Part shown: piece after piece, positions 9,047-16,831 of the stretch
Numbering within the stretch: position 1 is the stretch's first letter
How the letters are laid out: every line of letters starts with the position of its first letter
Assembly (NCBI GenBank): GCA_018240595.1
Contig: JAFEFL010000045.1
Span: 43,574-107,573, forward strand
Reading direction: 5' to 3'
Source of the DNA: Pseudomonadota bacterium
GTDB taxonomy: Bacteria > Pseudomonadota > Alphaproteobacteria > Rhizobiales > Xanthobacteraceae
Length of the DNA: 64,000 nucleotides
Notes under the pieces: generated by a model
Database searches by the model: none
The model's input: only the letters and a program-made list of their open reading frames with translations
What the model was told of the DNA's origin: nothing
Translations under genes and position numbers: made by a program

Positions 9047-9853
9047 CTACTTGCGCGCGGTCACGACGAAGGCCCGGATGTTTCCTTCAATCGGTCCGGT
9101 GCCGTATTTCTTCTCGACCGCCTCGGTCGCGTGAACGATCGCGGCCTGCATGCCCGGCGCGCCGCGCGTTTCGATTTCCGGCTTCAGCGGCGAGCCCTCG
9201 AAATACGCGTGGACGGCCGCCCGCGCGGACGCGGCACGAGCGACGGCGTCCACGGTGTCGATCGTCACGTTCGTAAAGCCGGCGGCATTCACCTCGCGGC
9301 GGATGACGTCGTGATCGTAATAGCCGTGCGGCGTGCGCTGCATGAAGCGCGGCGGGTCCTGCGGAAAGATGTTCGCCAAGGCGTTCACAGCCGTGTTGAC
9401 CGGTTCATTGGTCTCGATCCTGTCCCAGACGCTGAACAAATAGGTGCCGCCGGGTTTCAGGACACGGCGGGCCTCGCTGTAACCCTTAACCTTGTCAGGA
9501 AAGAACATGGCGCCGAACTGGCAGACCACGGCGTCGAAATCCGCATCGGCAAACGGCAGCGCGAGCGCGTCGGCGGTGCGCCACTCGATGCGGGAATCGT
9601 TCTGGCGGCTCCTGGCGCGTTCGATCATCGGTCCGTTCAGGTCGGTCGCGACGATCTCGGCCGCCGGCAGCGCCGCGGCAACGGCCCGTGTGACCGCGCC
9701 AGTTCCTGCGGCAATTTCCAGGATCCGTTTGGGAGCAATCGATTGAAGCCGCCGCGCCATATCGGCGGCATAGGGCTCGAAGATCAGCGGAACGAGTTGA
9801 GAGTCGTAGATCTCGGGGATCGAGCCGACGAATTTCGTGTCCACTGTTGCCAT
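9047..9853 (-). CDS. Class I SAM-dependent methyltransferase
   Basis: 268 residues with the Rossmann-type SAM-binding motif I ILEIAAGTGAVTRAVA (about 41-56), an acidic motif II region (IVATDLNGPMIERA) and motif post-II DALALPFADADFDAVVCQFG, as in UbiE/COQ5-like methyltransferases. The C-terminal half is not diagnostic of a substrate. Start ATG 9853 is preceded by GGGAG at good spacing. It lies 46 bases upstream of the AceE-like gene's stop on the same strand, so the two are close but not evidently one functional unit. Confidence 0.82.
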   Translation of the reverse strand: MATVDTKFVGSIPEIYDSQLVPLIFEPYAADMARRLQSIAPKRILEIAAGTGAVTRAVAAALPAAEIVATDLNGPMIERARSRQNDSRIEWRTADALALPFADADFDAVVCQFGAMFFPDKVKGYSEARRVLKPGGTYLFSVWDRIETNEPVNTAVNALANIFPQDPPRFMQRTPHGYYDHDVIRREVNAAGFTNVTIDTVDAVARAASARAAVHAYFEGSPLKPEIETRGAPGMQAAIVHATEAVEKKYGTGPIEGNIRAFVVTARK

Positions 9854-9899
9854 CGATAGCTCCCGTGTTTCGGCGCGTTACGCTGCGCCGAAAGCAGTG

Positions 9900-12290
9900 C
9901 TACGGCAAGACCTTGAGGTGCCGGATCGGCCGGCCCGGCGCGATCGCCTGCGCGGCGGCGATGATTGCATTGGTGTCGATGCCGTAGTGCTTATAAAGGT
10001 CGGCGAGGGACCCGGTCTGGCCGAAATGCTCGACGCCGAGGCCACGCGTGCGATGGCCGAGCACGGCGCCCAGCCACGACAGCGTCGCCGGATGGCCATC
10101 GACCACGCTGACGATGCCGCAGTGCGGCGGCAAATCGCCTAGCAGGCGTTCGATGTGCGAGCGCGCATGAACGAGGCCGCGTTCGCGGGCGCGCTGCGCC
10201 GCGGTCCAGCCGGCGTTGAGGCGGTCGGCCGACGTCACGGCGAGCAGGCCGATGTCGCGGCGGTCTTCCGCCATCAGGCCGACGGCGGCGATGGCTTCCG
10301 GCGCGATGGCGCCGGTGTAGGCGATGATCACCTGGCAGTTCGGGCCCGGCTCGCGCAGCCAGTAGCCGCCGTCGATGATGTGCTGGCGCAGCGTGGGTGT
10401 CATGTCGCGCTGCATCTGTTCGATCGGCCGTGTCGACAGCCGCAGGTAAACCGAGCCGCCGGTCTCGTCGCGCAGCCAGTTGTGCTCCGACTGCTCGCCG
10501 CCCGACTTCTGCATGTAGTCGAACGACCAGCGCATGATCTCGGCGAGTTCATCGACGAAGGCCGGCTCGAACGACGCAAGCCCGTCCTGCGCCATACCAA
10601 TCAGCGGCTGGGCGATCGATTGATGCGCGCCGCCTTCGCCTGCGAGCGAGATGCCGGACGGCGTTGCCACCACCATGAAGCGGGCGTCCTGGTAGCAGCC
10701 GTAATTGAGCTGATCGAGTCCACGGGCGATGAACGGATCGTACAAGGTGCCGATCGGCAGCAGCCGCACGCCGTTGATCGAATGCGACAGGCCGAGCGCC
10801 GATAGATTTATGAAGAGGTTCGACTCGGCAATGCCGAGCTCGATGTGCTGGCCCTTCGGCGAGAACTCCCAATTGAAGGTCGAGGGAATCTGTTCGCTCT
10901 TGAAGGTGTCGGCCATCGCCTCGCGCGCGAACAGGCCGCGGCGGTTCACCCACGGGCCGAGATTGGTCGAGACCGTGACGTCGGGCGACGTCGTGACAAT
11001 GCGCTGGGCAAACTCACTGTCGCCGCGGGCGATCTCGTGGAGAATGGCGCCGAAGCCGGTCTGCGTCGCCATCGTGGCCTGAATGGTGACATTCAGTTTC
11101 TCCGGCACCGGAATGGCCGGCGCGGTCAGGCGGCGCTCGCCGCCGGAGACGAACGGCACCTTGTCGAGGAACGCCTGCAAGGCGTCCGCATTGTCGAGAC
11201 CTTCGAACTTGTCCCATTCGTGGCCCGGCCGCACCGCCATCTTGGCGCGGAAGCCTTCCATCTGCGCCGGCGTCATCAGGCCGGCGTGGTTGTCCTTGTG
11301 GCCGGCCATCGGCAGGCCGAAGCCCTTCACCGTGTAGCAGATGAAGCAGGTCGGCTTTTCCGGATCGGCGCCATGGAAGGCCTCGAGCAGCGCCGGCAAG
11401 TCGTGGCCGCCGAGATTGTTCATCAGCGCCGCGAGTTCGTCATCGCTGCGCTTCTCGATCAATTTCGACACCGGACCCTGGTCGCCGATCTCGTCATTGA
11501 GCCGCTTGCGCCAGGCGGCGCCGCCGGCGAACACCAGCGCCGAATAGAGCGGGTTCGGGCAGGTGTCGATCCAGGCTTTAAGCTTGTCGCCGCCGGGCTC
11601 CTTGAAGGCCGCCTGCTGCAGCGAGCCGTATTTCACGATGGCGACGTTCCAGCCGAAATTCTTGAACAGCTGCTCGTAGCGCTCCCACAGCCCCTCGCGC
11701 ACCACGGCATCGAGGCTCTGGCGGTTGTAGTCGATGACCCACCAGCAATTGCGCAGGCCCTGCTTCCAGCCGTCGAGCAGCGCTTCGAAGATGTTGCCTT
11801 CATCGAGCTCGGCGTCGCCGACCAGCGCCACCATGCGGCCTTCGGGGCGATCCTTGCCCCAGCCATGCGCGCGCACGTAATCCTGCGTCAGCGACGAGAA
11901 CAAGGTCTGCGCCACGCCGAGGCCGACCGAGCCGGTCGAGAAGTCGACGTCGTCGGTGTCCTTGGTGCGCGAGGGATAGCTCTGCGCGCCCTTGTAGCCG
12001 CGGAAGGCTTCCATCTTGTCGCGGGTCTGTTTGCCGAACAGATACTGGATGGCGTGATAGATCGGCGAGGCGTGCGGCTTGACCGCGACGCGGTCCTGCG
12101 GCCGCAGCACGTCGAAATACAGCGCGGTCATGATGGTGGCGAGCGAGGCGCTCGAGGCCTGATGGCCGCCCACTTTAAGGCCGTCGTTGTTCTCGCGGAT
12201 GTGGTTGGCGTTGTGGATCATCCAGCTCGCCAGCCACAGCACCTTGCGCTCGAGGGCACCGAGGGATTTCAAATCTATCGCGCGGGCCAC
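9900..12290 (-). CDS. AceE-like thiamine diphosphate-dependent 2-oxoacid dehydrogenase E1 / transketolase homologue
   Basis: 796 residues related to the homodimeric pyruvate dehydrogenase E1 (AceE, 887 in E. coli) and transketolases. The thiamine diphosphate-Mg motif is GDAELDEGN...N about 170 residues in, preceded by GGHQASSASLATIM and TGSVGLGVAQTL; the pyrimidine-binding half contains KGQHIELGIAESNLF at about 540. No lipoyl or E2/E3 subunit gene is nearby, which sets it apart from a normal pyruvate dehydrogenase operon; homologues are commonly labelled transketolase. GTG 12290 is chosen because GGAG lies eight bases upstream and the repeat element begins just beyond. An Lrp/AsnC regulator is divergent, suggesting control by an amino acid or oxoacid. 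Substrate unknown. Confidence 0.8.
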   Translation of the reverse strand: MARAIDLKSLGALERKVLWLASWMIHNANHIRENNDGLKVGGHQASSASLATIMTALYFDVLRPQDRVAVKPHASPIYHAIQYLFGKQTRDKMEAFRGYKGAQSYPSRTKDTDDVDFSTGSVGLGVAQTLFSSLTQDYVRAHGWGKDRPEGRMVALVGDAELDEGNIFEALLDGWKQGLRNCWWVIDYNRQSLDAVVREGLWERYEQLFKNFGWNVAIVKYGSLQQAAFKEPGGDKLKAWIDTCPNPLYSALVFAGGAAWRKRLNDEIGDQGPVSKLIEKRSDDELAALMNNLGGHDLPALLEAFHGADPEKPTCFICYTVKGFGLPMAGHKDNHAGLMTPAQMEGFRAKMAVRPGHEWDKFEGLDNADALQAFLDKVPFVSGGERRLTAPAIPVPEKLNVTIQATMATQTGFGAILHEIARGDSEFAQRIVTTSPDVTVSTNLGPWVNRRGLFAREAMADTFKSEQIPSTFNWEFSPKGQHIELGIAESNLFINLSALGLSHSINGVRLLPIGTLYDPFIARGLDQLNYGCYQDARFMVVATPSGISLAGEGGAHQSIAQPLIGMAQDGLASFEPAFVDELAEIMRWSFDYMQKSGGEQSEHNWLRDETGGSVYLRLSTRPIEQMQRDMTPTLRQHIIDGGYWLREPGPNCQVIIAYTGAIAPEAIAAVGLMAEDRRDIGLLAVTSADRLNAGWTAAQRARERGLVHARSHIERLLGDLPPHCGIVSVVDGHPATLSWLGAVLGHRTRGLGVEHFGQTGSLADLYKHYGIDTNAIIAAAQAIAPGRPIRHLKVLP

Positions 12291-12308
12291 GGCGAATCTC
12301 CGTTTGTT

Positions 12309-12392
12309 GTCGTCCCCGCGAAGGCGGGGACCCATAATCCCAGCGCTAACGAGAGGGCACAGCGTATGGGTCCCCGCCTTCGCGGGGACGAC
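12309..12392. repeat. Long perfect inverted repeat (28-bp arms)
   Basis: The left arm 12309-12336 (GTCGTCCCCGCGAAGG...) and right arm 12365-12392 are perfect reverse complements over 28 bases, separated by 28 bases. The arms share the core CCCCGCGAAGGCGGGGA with the degenerate copy at 44121. This is the type of palindromic intergenic element common in Bradyrhizobium-like genomes. It sits in the leader of the AceE-like gene and could fold in its mRNA. Confidence 0.85.
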
Positions 12393-12418
12393 GGCTGCAA
12401 TAGTGCGCTTTTGGCCAT

Positions 12419-12505
12419 GGCGATGCCTGCCAAAACGCGCTATCGTAGGCATCGATATTGGCGGATTATGCCAAATTCATGCACTATGAAGGCGGCTTAT
12501 GCCAA
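12419..12505. promoter_or_regulatory. Phased operator repeats, probable Lrp/AsnC autoregulatory site
   Basis: Two near-identical 15-mers, GGCGGATTATGCCAA (12460-12474) and GGCGGCTTATGCCAA (12491-12505), lie 31 bases apart, and a weaker third copy, GGCGATGCCTGCCAA, lies 41 bases further upstream (12419-12433). Spacings are close to three and four helical turns. The middle copy is an inverted repeat, TTGGC-N7-GCCAA. The last one overlaps the lrp start codon. Multiple in-phase sites are what Lrp-family octamers bind, so autoregulation and control of the divergent AceE-like gene are inferred. Confidence 0.6.
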
Positions 12506-12978
12506 CCTCAAAACTCGACGCCATCGACCGCAGGATTCTCAACCTGCTGCAGGCCGATGGCCGCATGAGCATCAACGATCTCGCCGCGCAGGTCGGGCTG
12601 TCGCCATCGCCCTGCCTGCGCCGTGTCCGGCTGCTGGAGAAGGCCGGCGTCATCAATCGTTATGTCGCGGTGCTCGACCAGCGCGCGGTCGGCCTGCCGG
12701 TGTCGGTGTTCATCTCGATCAAGCTCGACAAGCAGCGCGAGGAAATGCTCGACCGCTTCGGCAAGACCATTTCGCGCTGGCCGGAAGTGCTGGAGTGCTA
12801 CCTGATGACGGGGCAGCGCGACTACCTGCTGCGCGTCGTCGTGCCGGACCTGCCGAGCTACGAGCGCTTTCTCAAGACCAAGCTGACGCGGCTCGACGGC
12901 ATCGCTTCGATCGAGTCGAGCTTCGCGCTGGAGCAGGTGAAGTACACCAACGTGCTGCCGATGGACGCCGGCGCCTAG
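12499..12978 (+). CDS. Lrp/AsnC family transcriptional regulator
   Basis: 159 residues: an N-terminal helix-turn-helix (LDAIDRRILNLLQADGR then LAAQVGLSPSPCLRRVRLLE, residues 6-45) and a C-terminal RAM ligand-binding domain (about 65-150, including VLECYLMTGQRDYLLRVVVPD). These are the two domains of Lrp/AsnC feast-famine regulators, which form dimers to octamers and respond to amino acids. It is divergent from the AceE-like enzyme across a 208-base spacer that contains repeated operators, one covering its own start codon, so it probably represses itself and governs the enzyme gene. Its stop shares CTAG with the stop of mepA. Confidence 0.93.
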   Translation: MPTSKLDAIDRRILNLLQADGRMSINDLAAQVGLSPSPCLRRVRLLEKAGVINRYVAVLDQRAVGLPVSVFISIKLDKQREEMLDRFGKTISRWPEVLECYLMTGQRDYLLRVVVPDLPSYERFLKTKLTRLDGIASIESSFALEQVKYTNVLPMDAGA

Positions 12979-14435
12979 TCGTTCTTCTGTGCCGCGGTCA
13001 GCGGCTTGTCAGGCGCGGCGAGCACCGTCTTGCAGGCCGGGGGTAGGTCCGCGAGCGTGATCGCCTTCGGCGGCTTGGCGTTCGGGTTCGGCGGCTTCGG
13101 CTTCGGATGCAGCACGCGATCCGAGAACCAGTAGTCGAGCGCCTTGCCGCAGCCGTCGCTCTCCGGCACCGCCGGCTGCTTGCGGCAGTTCGGCGAATCC
13201 GGCGGGCAGGCGAGGCGGACATGAATGTGGTCGTGGTGGCCGTACCAGGGCCGCACCTTGTCCATCCATTCCGGATGCTTGGCGCCTTGCATCCGGCACA
13301 TTTCCTTCTTGATCGCGGCGTTCACCAGGACGCGTTCGACGCCGGGCTGTTCGGCGGCGACGCGGATGAAGTCGTAGTGCTGCGGCGTCCAGGTCTTCGG
13401 ATTGATGTTCTTCCAGTCGGCGGAGACGAGATTGATCGCGGAGGTCTTCTCGCGCTCTTCGCTCGACAGCGTGTGGTTCGGCATCGGCATGAACCAGACG
13501 TCGACGTCGAGGCCGATCTGGTGGCTGAGATGACCGAACGGCAGCGGGCCGCCGCGCGGCTGTGCCATGTCGCCGATGAGAATGCCGTGCCAGCCGGTGG
13601 CCTTGGCGGCGGCGGGGGCAAAGCGTTCGAGGAAGCGTACGAGATTGGGGTGGCCCCACATGCGGTTGCGCGAAATGCGCATCACCTGCCAGGTCGGCCC
13701 GTTGACCGGCAATGCGACGCCGCCCTGCAGGCAGCCGCGTGGGTAGTAGCCGATCGCCATGGCCTTACCGAGGCTCGGCAGCTTCTCGGCGGCGAACAGC
13801 TTCTTCGCCGGGATCGTCGTGTCGCCCTTGATTGCCTGCTCGATGATGGCGGGCTTGTCCTGCGGCACGGGTGCCAGCGCGGCAACGGCAGGTGCCGGTG
13901 TCGGGGCCGGCGCGGCGATGGGGGGCGCGGCCGGCACGGGCGCAACGGCCACGGGCGCAGCCGGCGCGGGCTCGGCCTTCGGCGGCTCGGCGGTGACCGG
14001 CGGCGCGGGCGGCGGCGGCGTGATCGCGACGGATTTTTCCGGAGCGGGTGGCGGAGCAGACTCAGCAGGCGCAGCAGCGGGCGGCGGCGCTGCCGCAGGC
14101 GCGGTGACGACGGGAGCGGGCGCCGCTTCGGGTTTCGGCGCCGGCGCAGCGGCGCTCGATGCCTGCGGCGCCGGCCCGGCGTCGGCGACTTTCGGCTGCT
14201 GCGGCGGCGTGCTGGACATCGCGGTGCCGGGCCTCGGCATCATCGCGACAGGCGGCGGCGCCTTGGCGGCGGGCGAAGCATCGCCGGCGGGCGTTGTTTG
14301 TGCCGGCTTGTTGGCGCTCGCAGTGAATTCCGGCGCCGGGGCCTCGCCCGGGCGTTGGTTCATGCCGCCAAGCGCCCACACGCCCGCGGCAAGCGCCGCG
14401 GCGCAGACGGCAATGATGGCGGCCGGTCTGTTCAT
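12975..14435 (-). CDS. mepA: Penicillin-insensitive murein endopeptidase MepA with long Pro/Ala-rich N-terminus
   Basis: 486 residues. The C-terminal half (about 200-450) is MepA, a LAS-family zinc endopeptidase that cuts D-Ala-meso-DAP cross-links of peptidoglycan: RGGPLPFGHLSHQIGLDVD supplies the HxxxxxxD-type metal ligands, and YGHHDHIHVRLAC the final histidines. Conserved cysteines (PPDSPNCRK) fit a periplasmic protein. An N-terminal hydrophobic segment (residues 4-24) is a signal anchor or signal peptide, followed by about 150 residues of Pro/Ala low-complexity spacer, much longer than in E. coli MepA (274 residues). It is divergent from two L,D-transpeptidases, forming a peptidoglycan-remodelling group. 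Confidence 0.92.
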   Translation of the reverse strand: MNRPAAIIAVCAAALAAGVWALGGMNQRPGEAPAPEFTASANKPAQTTPAGDASPAAKAPPPVAMMPRPGTAMSSTPPQQPKVADAGPAPQASSAAAPAPKPEAAPAPVVTAPAAAPPPAAAPAESAPPPAPEKSVAITPPPPAPPVTAEPPKAEPAPAAPVAVAPVPAAPPIAAPAPTPAPAVAALAPVPQDKPAIIEQAIKGDTTIPAKKLFAAEKLPSLGKAMAIGYYPRGCLQGGVALPVNGPTWQVMRISRNRMWGHPNLVRFLERFAPAAAKATGWHGILIGDMAQPRGGPLPFGHLSHQIGLDVDVWFMPMPNHTLSSEEREKTSAINLVSADWKNINPKTWTPQHYDFIRVAAEQPGVERVLVNAAIKKEMCRMQGAKHPEWMDKVRPWYGHHDHIHVRLACPPDSPNCRKQPAVPESDGCGKALDYWFSDRVLHPKPKPPNPNAKPPKAITLADLPPACKTVLAAPDKPLTAAQKND

Positions 14436-14565
14436 GACGGCGGCGATTTAAGCGATTTCCCCGCCGGGTGTCAGGTTAATTGCGCGGCATGGTTTAGGCG
14501 GAACCGGTGCCTGGCGGCGATACGGCGCATCACGAAAACGTAAGCTGCGCCAAAGGCTTTTATGG

Positions 14566-14580
14566 TTAACGAAAGCTTTA
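14566..14580. promoter_or_regulatory. CtrA-like box between mepA and the L,D-transpeptidases
   Basis: TTAA-CGAAAGC-TTTA matches the alphaproteobacterial CtrA consensus TTAA-N7-TTAA with one mismatch, and is preceded by ATGG, giving the CtrA half-site TTAACCAT on the other strand. It lies 73 bases before the first transpeptidase start. The same ATGGTTAA octamer occurs at 41584 and 48547. Cell-cycle control of murein enzymes would make sense, but the site is short and unproven. Confidence 0.3.
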
Positions 14581-14652
14581 CAAGGCCCCGCCCGATGGGC
14601 GATCCTTGGGTTCTGGGGAGTATTCCAGTGCCTGCCTGGAAAGGGGAATGTC

Positions 14653-15507
14653 ATGCGTAGCGCGCGGGTTGCGGCGGCAGTCGCCGCGTCTTTCATGTTG
14701 GCGCCGATCCTTGCCACACCATCTCCGGCACGCGCCGACATCCGCATCACCGTCAGCAAGGCTGATCAGCGCGTATCCGTCGATGTCGACGGCACCGAGC
14801 GTTACCGCTGGCCGGTCTCCACCGGACGGCGCGGCTACGCCACGCCGGCGGGCTCGTTCCGTCCGATCCGTATGGAGAAGAGCTGGTACTCGCGCAAATA
14901 CGACTGGGCGCCGATGCCGCATGCGATCTTCTTCTACAAGGGCTATGCCATGCACGGCACCGTCGAGGAGCGCCGGCTCGGCCAGGCTGCGTCGCACGGC
15001 TGCGTGCGCCTGAGCCGCGTCAATGCCACGACCCTGTTCGCGCTGCTGCGCGAGCGCGGCAAGGGCAGCGCGCGCATCGAGGTGATCGACGGCCGTTTGC
15101 CGGCGCCGCTGGTCGATCCGAGGCTGAACATCGCCGAAGTTAAATCGTCGCTGCGTGGCGAAAGCCGGGACGTTGCCAAAGCCGAGAAGGTCGAAGCCAA
15201 GGTCGATACCAAGGCCGAAGCCAAGACCGAAGCCAAGACCGAAGCCGCGCCCGTCATCATCAAGGCTGCCGTGAAGCCCGATGCCGACATCCCGCTGCCG
15301 CGTGCCGCCATGCGGCTGGCGACGGCCGACGTCGCGTCGCTGCCGCCGAAGGCGCGCATCATCGCGGCGACGCCGCGGGCCGAAAAAGCGCATATCGAGA
15401 TCGTGCGCGGCGGGCCGTTCACGTCCGTTGGCGACGAGGCGGCGGTGATGCGCGGCCGCGAAGCCTGGCTGCGCAGCCTCGACCGCAAATACGGGATCGT
15501 GCGCTAA
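14653..15507 (+). CDS. L,D-transpeptidase (YkuD domain) with Lys/Ala/Glu repeat tail
   Basis: 284 residues. A signal peptide (residues 1-28, ending PARA-D) is followed by the YkuD domain (about 29-140) with the active-site signature HGTVEERRLGQAASHGCVRLS; the cysteine in SHGC is the nucleophile forming 3-3 cross-links or attaching proteins to peptidoglycan in the periplasm. The remaining 140 residues contain a low-complexity stretch of AKAE/KTEAK-type repeats at about 175-200, which is not part of the enzyme domain and may be a wall-binding or spacer segment. Start ATG 14653 has GGGGAA upstream. A paralogue follows 64 bases downstream. Confidence 0.92.
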   Translation: MRSARVAAAVAASFMLAPILATPSPARADIRITVSKADQRVSVDVDGTERYRWPVSTGRRGYATPAGSFRPIRMEKSWYSRKYDWAPMPHAIFFYKGYAMHGTVEERRLGQAASHGCVRLSRVNATTLFALLRERGKGSARIEVIDGRLPAPLVDPRLNIAEVKSSLRGESRDVAKAEKVEAKVDTKAEAKTEAKTEAAPVIIKAAVKPDADIPLPRAAMRLATADVASLPPKARIIAATPRAEKAHIEIVRGGPFTSVGDEAAVMRGREAWLRSLDRKYGIVR

Positions 15508-15571
15508 CCAAGACTTGCGATCGCGGCATTCCGCTTCGGCAAATCGCGGTAAACCGACCGAGGAGTAAGTC

Positions 15572-16219
15572 ATGCGTCTTCTCGCCTTTATCGCAGCCGT
15601 TGGAATTTTGGTGCTCGCCGGCCAGCCGGCCCGCGCCGCGATCCTGATCACCGTCGACAAGTCGACGCAGCAGCTCACGGTTAACGTCGACGGCGCGACC
15701 CGCTATCGCTGGCCGGTTTCCACCGCGCGCTGGGGCTACAACACGCCGAACGGCGTCTATCGTCCGCAGCGCCTCGAGCGGCAGTGGTATTCGCGCAAAT
15801 ACGACTGGTCGCCGATGCCGTATTCGATCTTCTTCGCCGGCGGCTATGCCATTCACGGCAGCTACGAGGTTTCGCGGCTCGGCCGCCCGGCCTCGCATGG
15901 CTGCATCCGCCTGCATCCGCGCAACGCCGCCACCTTGTTCGAGCTGGTGCGGCACAACACCGGCGCGACGCGTATCGAGGTCGTCGGCAGCCGGCCGGAC
16001 GCCATCGTCAGCACGCGGGTGAGGAAATATCGCGCGGCGCCGACCGAAGAGGTCGTCGAACGCGGCCGGGTTCAAATCGAACATCGCGTGTCGCGCCGCC
16101 GCGTCGATGCGGAGGAGCGTGCGGTGCGCCGCGCGCTACGGCAGGACGCCAGCTTCGAACAGATCTTCAACGAACGCCCGCGCTACCGGGCAAAGCGCGC
16201 GCAGCGGGATGATTTCTAA
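15572..16219 (+). CDS. L,D-transpeptidase (YkuD domain), second tandem copy
   Basis: 215-residue paralogue of the preceding protein: signal peptide (1-22, ending ARA-A), YkuD domain with HGSYEVSRLGRPASHGCIRLH and the shared block WYSRKYDW-PMP. Its C-terminus (about 145-215) is strongly basic and Arg-rich rather than the Lys/Ala/Glu tail of the first copy, so the pair has diverged in the non-catalytic part. GAGGAG lies just before ATG 15572. The tandem arrangement indicates duplication. No catalytic residue is missing in either copy. Confidence 0.92.
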   Translation: MRLLAFIAAVGILVLAGQPARAAILITVDKSTQQLTVNVDGATRYRWPVSTARWGYNTPNGVYRPQRLERQWYSRKYDWSPMPYSIFFAGGYAIHGSYEVSRLGRPASHGCIRLHPRNAATLFELVRHNTGATRIEVVGSRPDAIVSTRVRKYRAAPTEEVVERGRVQIEHRVSRRRVDAEERAVRRALRQDASFEQIFNERPRYRAKRAQRDDF

Positions 16220-16251
16220 GGTGCATGGGTAAACTCGTTTCACCTCTCCCA

Positions 16252-16279
16252 ATCGAAGTCGGATTTATCCGACTTCGAT
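16252..16279 (+). terminator. Strong hairpin after the transpeptidase pair
   Basis: Perfect 13-bp stem ATCGAAGTCGGAT / ATCCGACTTCGAT with a TT loop, followed by CTTTCT, 32 bases after the transpeptidase stop. It probably ends the transcript, though the T-run is weak. A similar hairpin, AGTCGGGT-AA-ACCCGACT, follows at 16295-16312 with the same GTCGG core. Confidence 0.6.
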
Positions 16280-16294
16280 CTTTCTAAATGCCCG

Positions 16295-16419
16295 AGTCGG
16301 GTAAACCCGACTTGGGGTGGGTGAGGTCGACCGCGCGATGGCGCGGGCGGGCGAGGGGTTACAAACTATCGATAGGCCCTTGCCCCCTCACCCCAACCCT
16401 CTTCCCAAAGGGGAGAGGG
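16295..16419. repeat. Tandem hairpin repeats
   Basis: Beyond the terminator are AGTCGGGT-AA-ACCCGACT (16295-16312), a GC-rich hairpin around 16331-16345, and CCCTCTTCCC-AAA-GGGGAGAGGG (16397-16419, one wobble). They occupy the whole spacer up to the next gene. The last is of the widespread CCCTCTCCCC/GGGGAGAGGG repeat type. I see no open reading frame in this spacer. Confidence 0.6.
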
Positions 16420-16459
16420 AGCAGGCTGAGAATGCGGCGATCGCGCAGCGCAATGACGA

Positions 16460-16762
16460 TTAATGCCCCCGGCGCTTGCGCGTCGCCGCCGCCTTCTTCG
16501 CCGAGCGTGAGCGCGCCGCCTTGGTGCGTGAGGCCGAAGCGCGACCGCCCAATTTTCCGCCTTTGCGCGAAGAGGCGTGGCTCTCCTTCTTGCCGCGGCC
16601 GGAGCCCGACTTCTTGCCGCCGCCGGACTCCTTGTTGACCGTCGCCCAGGCGCGGCGCTCGGCCTCCTTCTTCGAGGTGCCGCGCTTTTCGTATCCCTCT
16701 TCGATGTGCTCGGCCTTGCGCTTCTGCTTCGACGTGTAGGCCGCCTTGCTGCCGCGAGCCAT
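16460..16762 (-). CDS. Small highly basic KGG-motif-like protein
   Basis: 100 residues, extremely rich in Lys, Arg, Ser and Gly. The N-terminal half has a conserved-looking block (KRKAEHIEEGYEKRGTSK, then EAERRAWATVNKESGGGKK) found in rhizobial proteins that databases often label plasmid stabilization protein without experimental basis. The C-terminal half is a disordered SRKGGKLGGR / ARSRSAKKAAATRKRR tail resembling stress-associated KGG proteins and histone H1-like tails. DNA or RNA binding is plausible from charge alone. Single gene, ATG 16762; no partner toxin or antitoxin is nearby. Confidence 0.6.
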   Translation of the reverse strand: MARGSKAAYTSKQKRKAEHIEEGYEKRGTSKKEAERRAWATVNKESGGGKKSGSGRGKKESHASSRKGGKLGGRASASRTKAARSRSAKKAAATRKRRGH

Positions 16763-16831
16763 GACGCTTCCTCCTGCATGAATGTCGCAGGGCTTGAACG
16801 CGGCAAAACGAAAGGCGGTTCCGCCGTCGTC

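Noticed and set aside
12309..12392. Insertion sequence ends
   Set aside because: 28-bp inverted arms enclose only 28 bases, with no transposase and no target-site duplication obvious; better explained as a palindromic repeat.
16460..16762. Plasmid stabilization toxin-antitoxin gene
   Set aside because: That name is common for such proteins, but this one has no ParE or antitoxin fold and no partner gene; it is described as a KGG-like basic protein instead.
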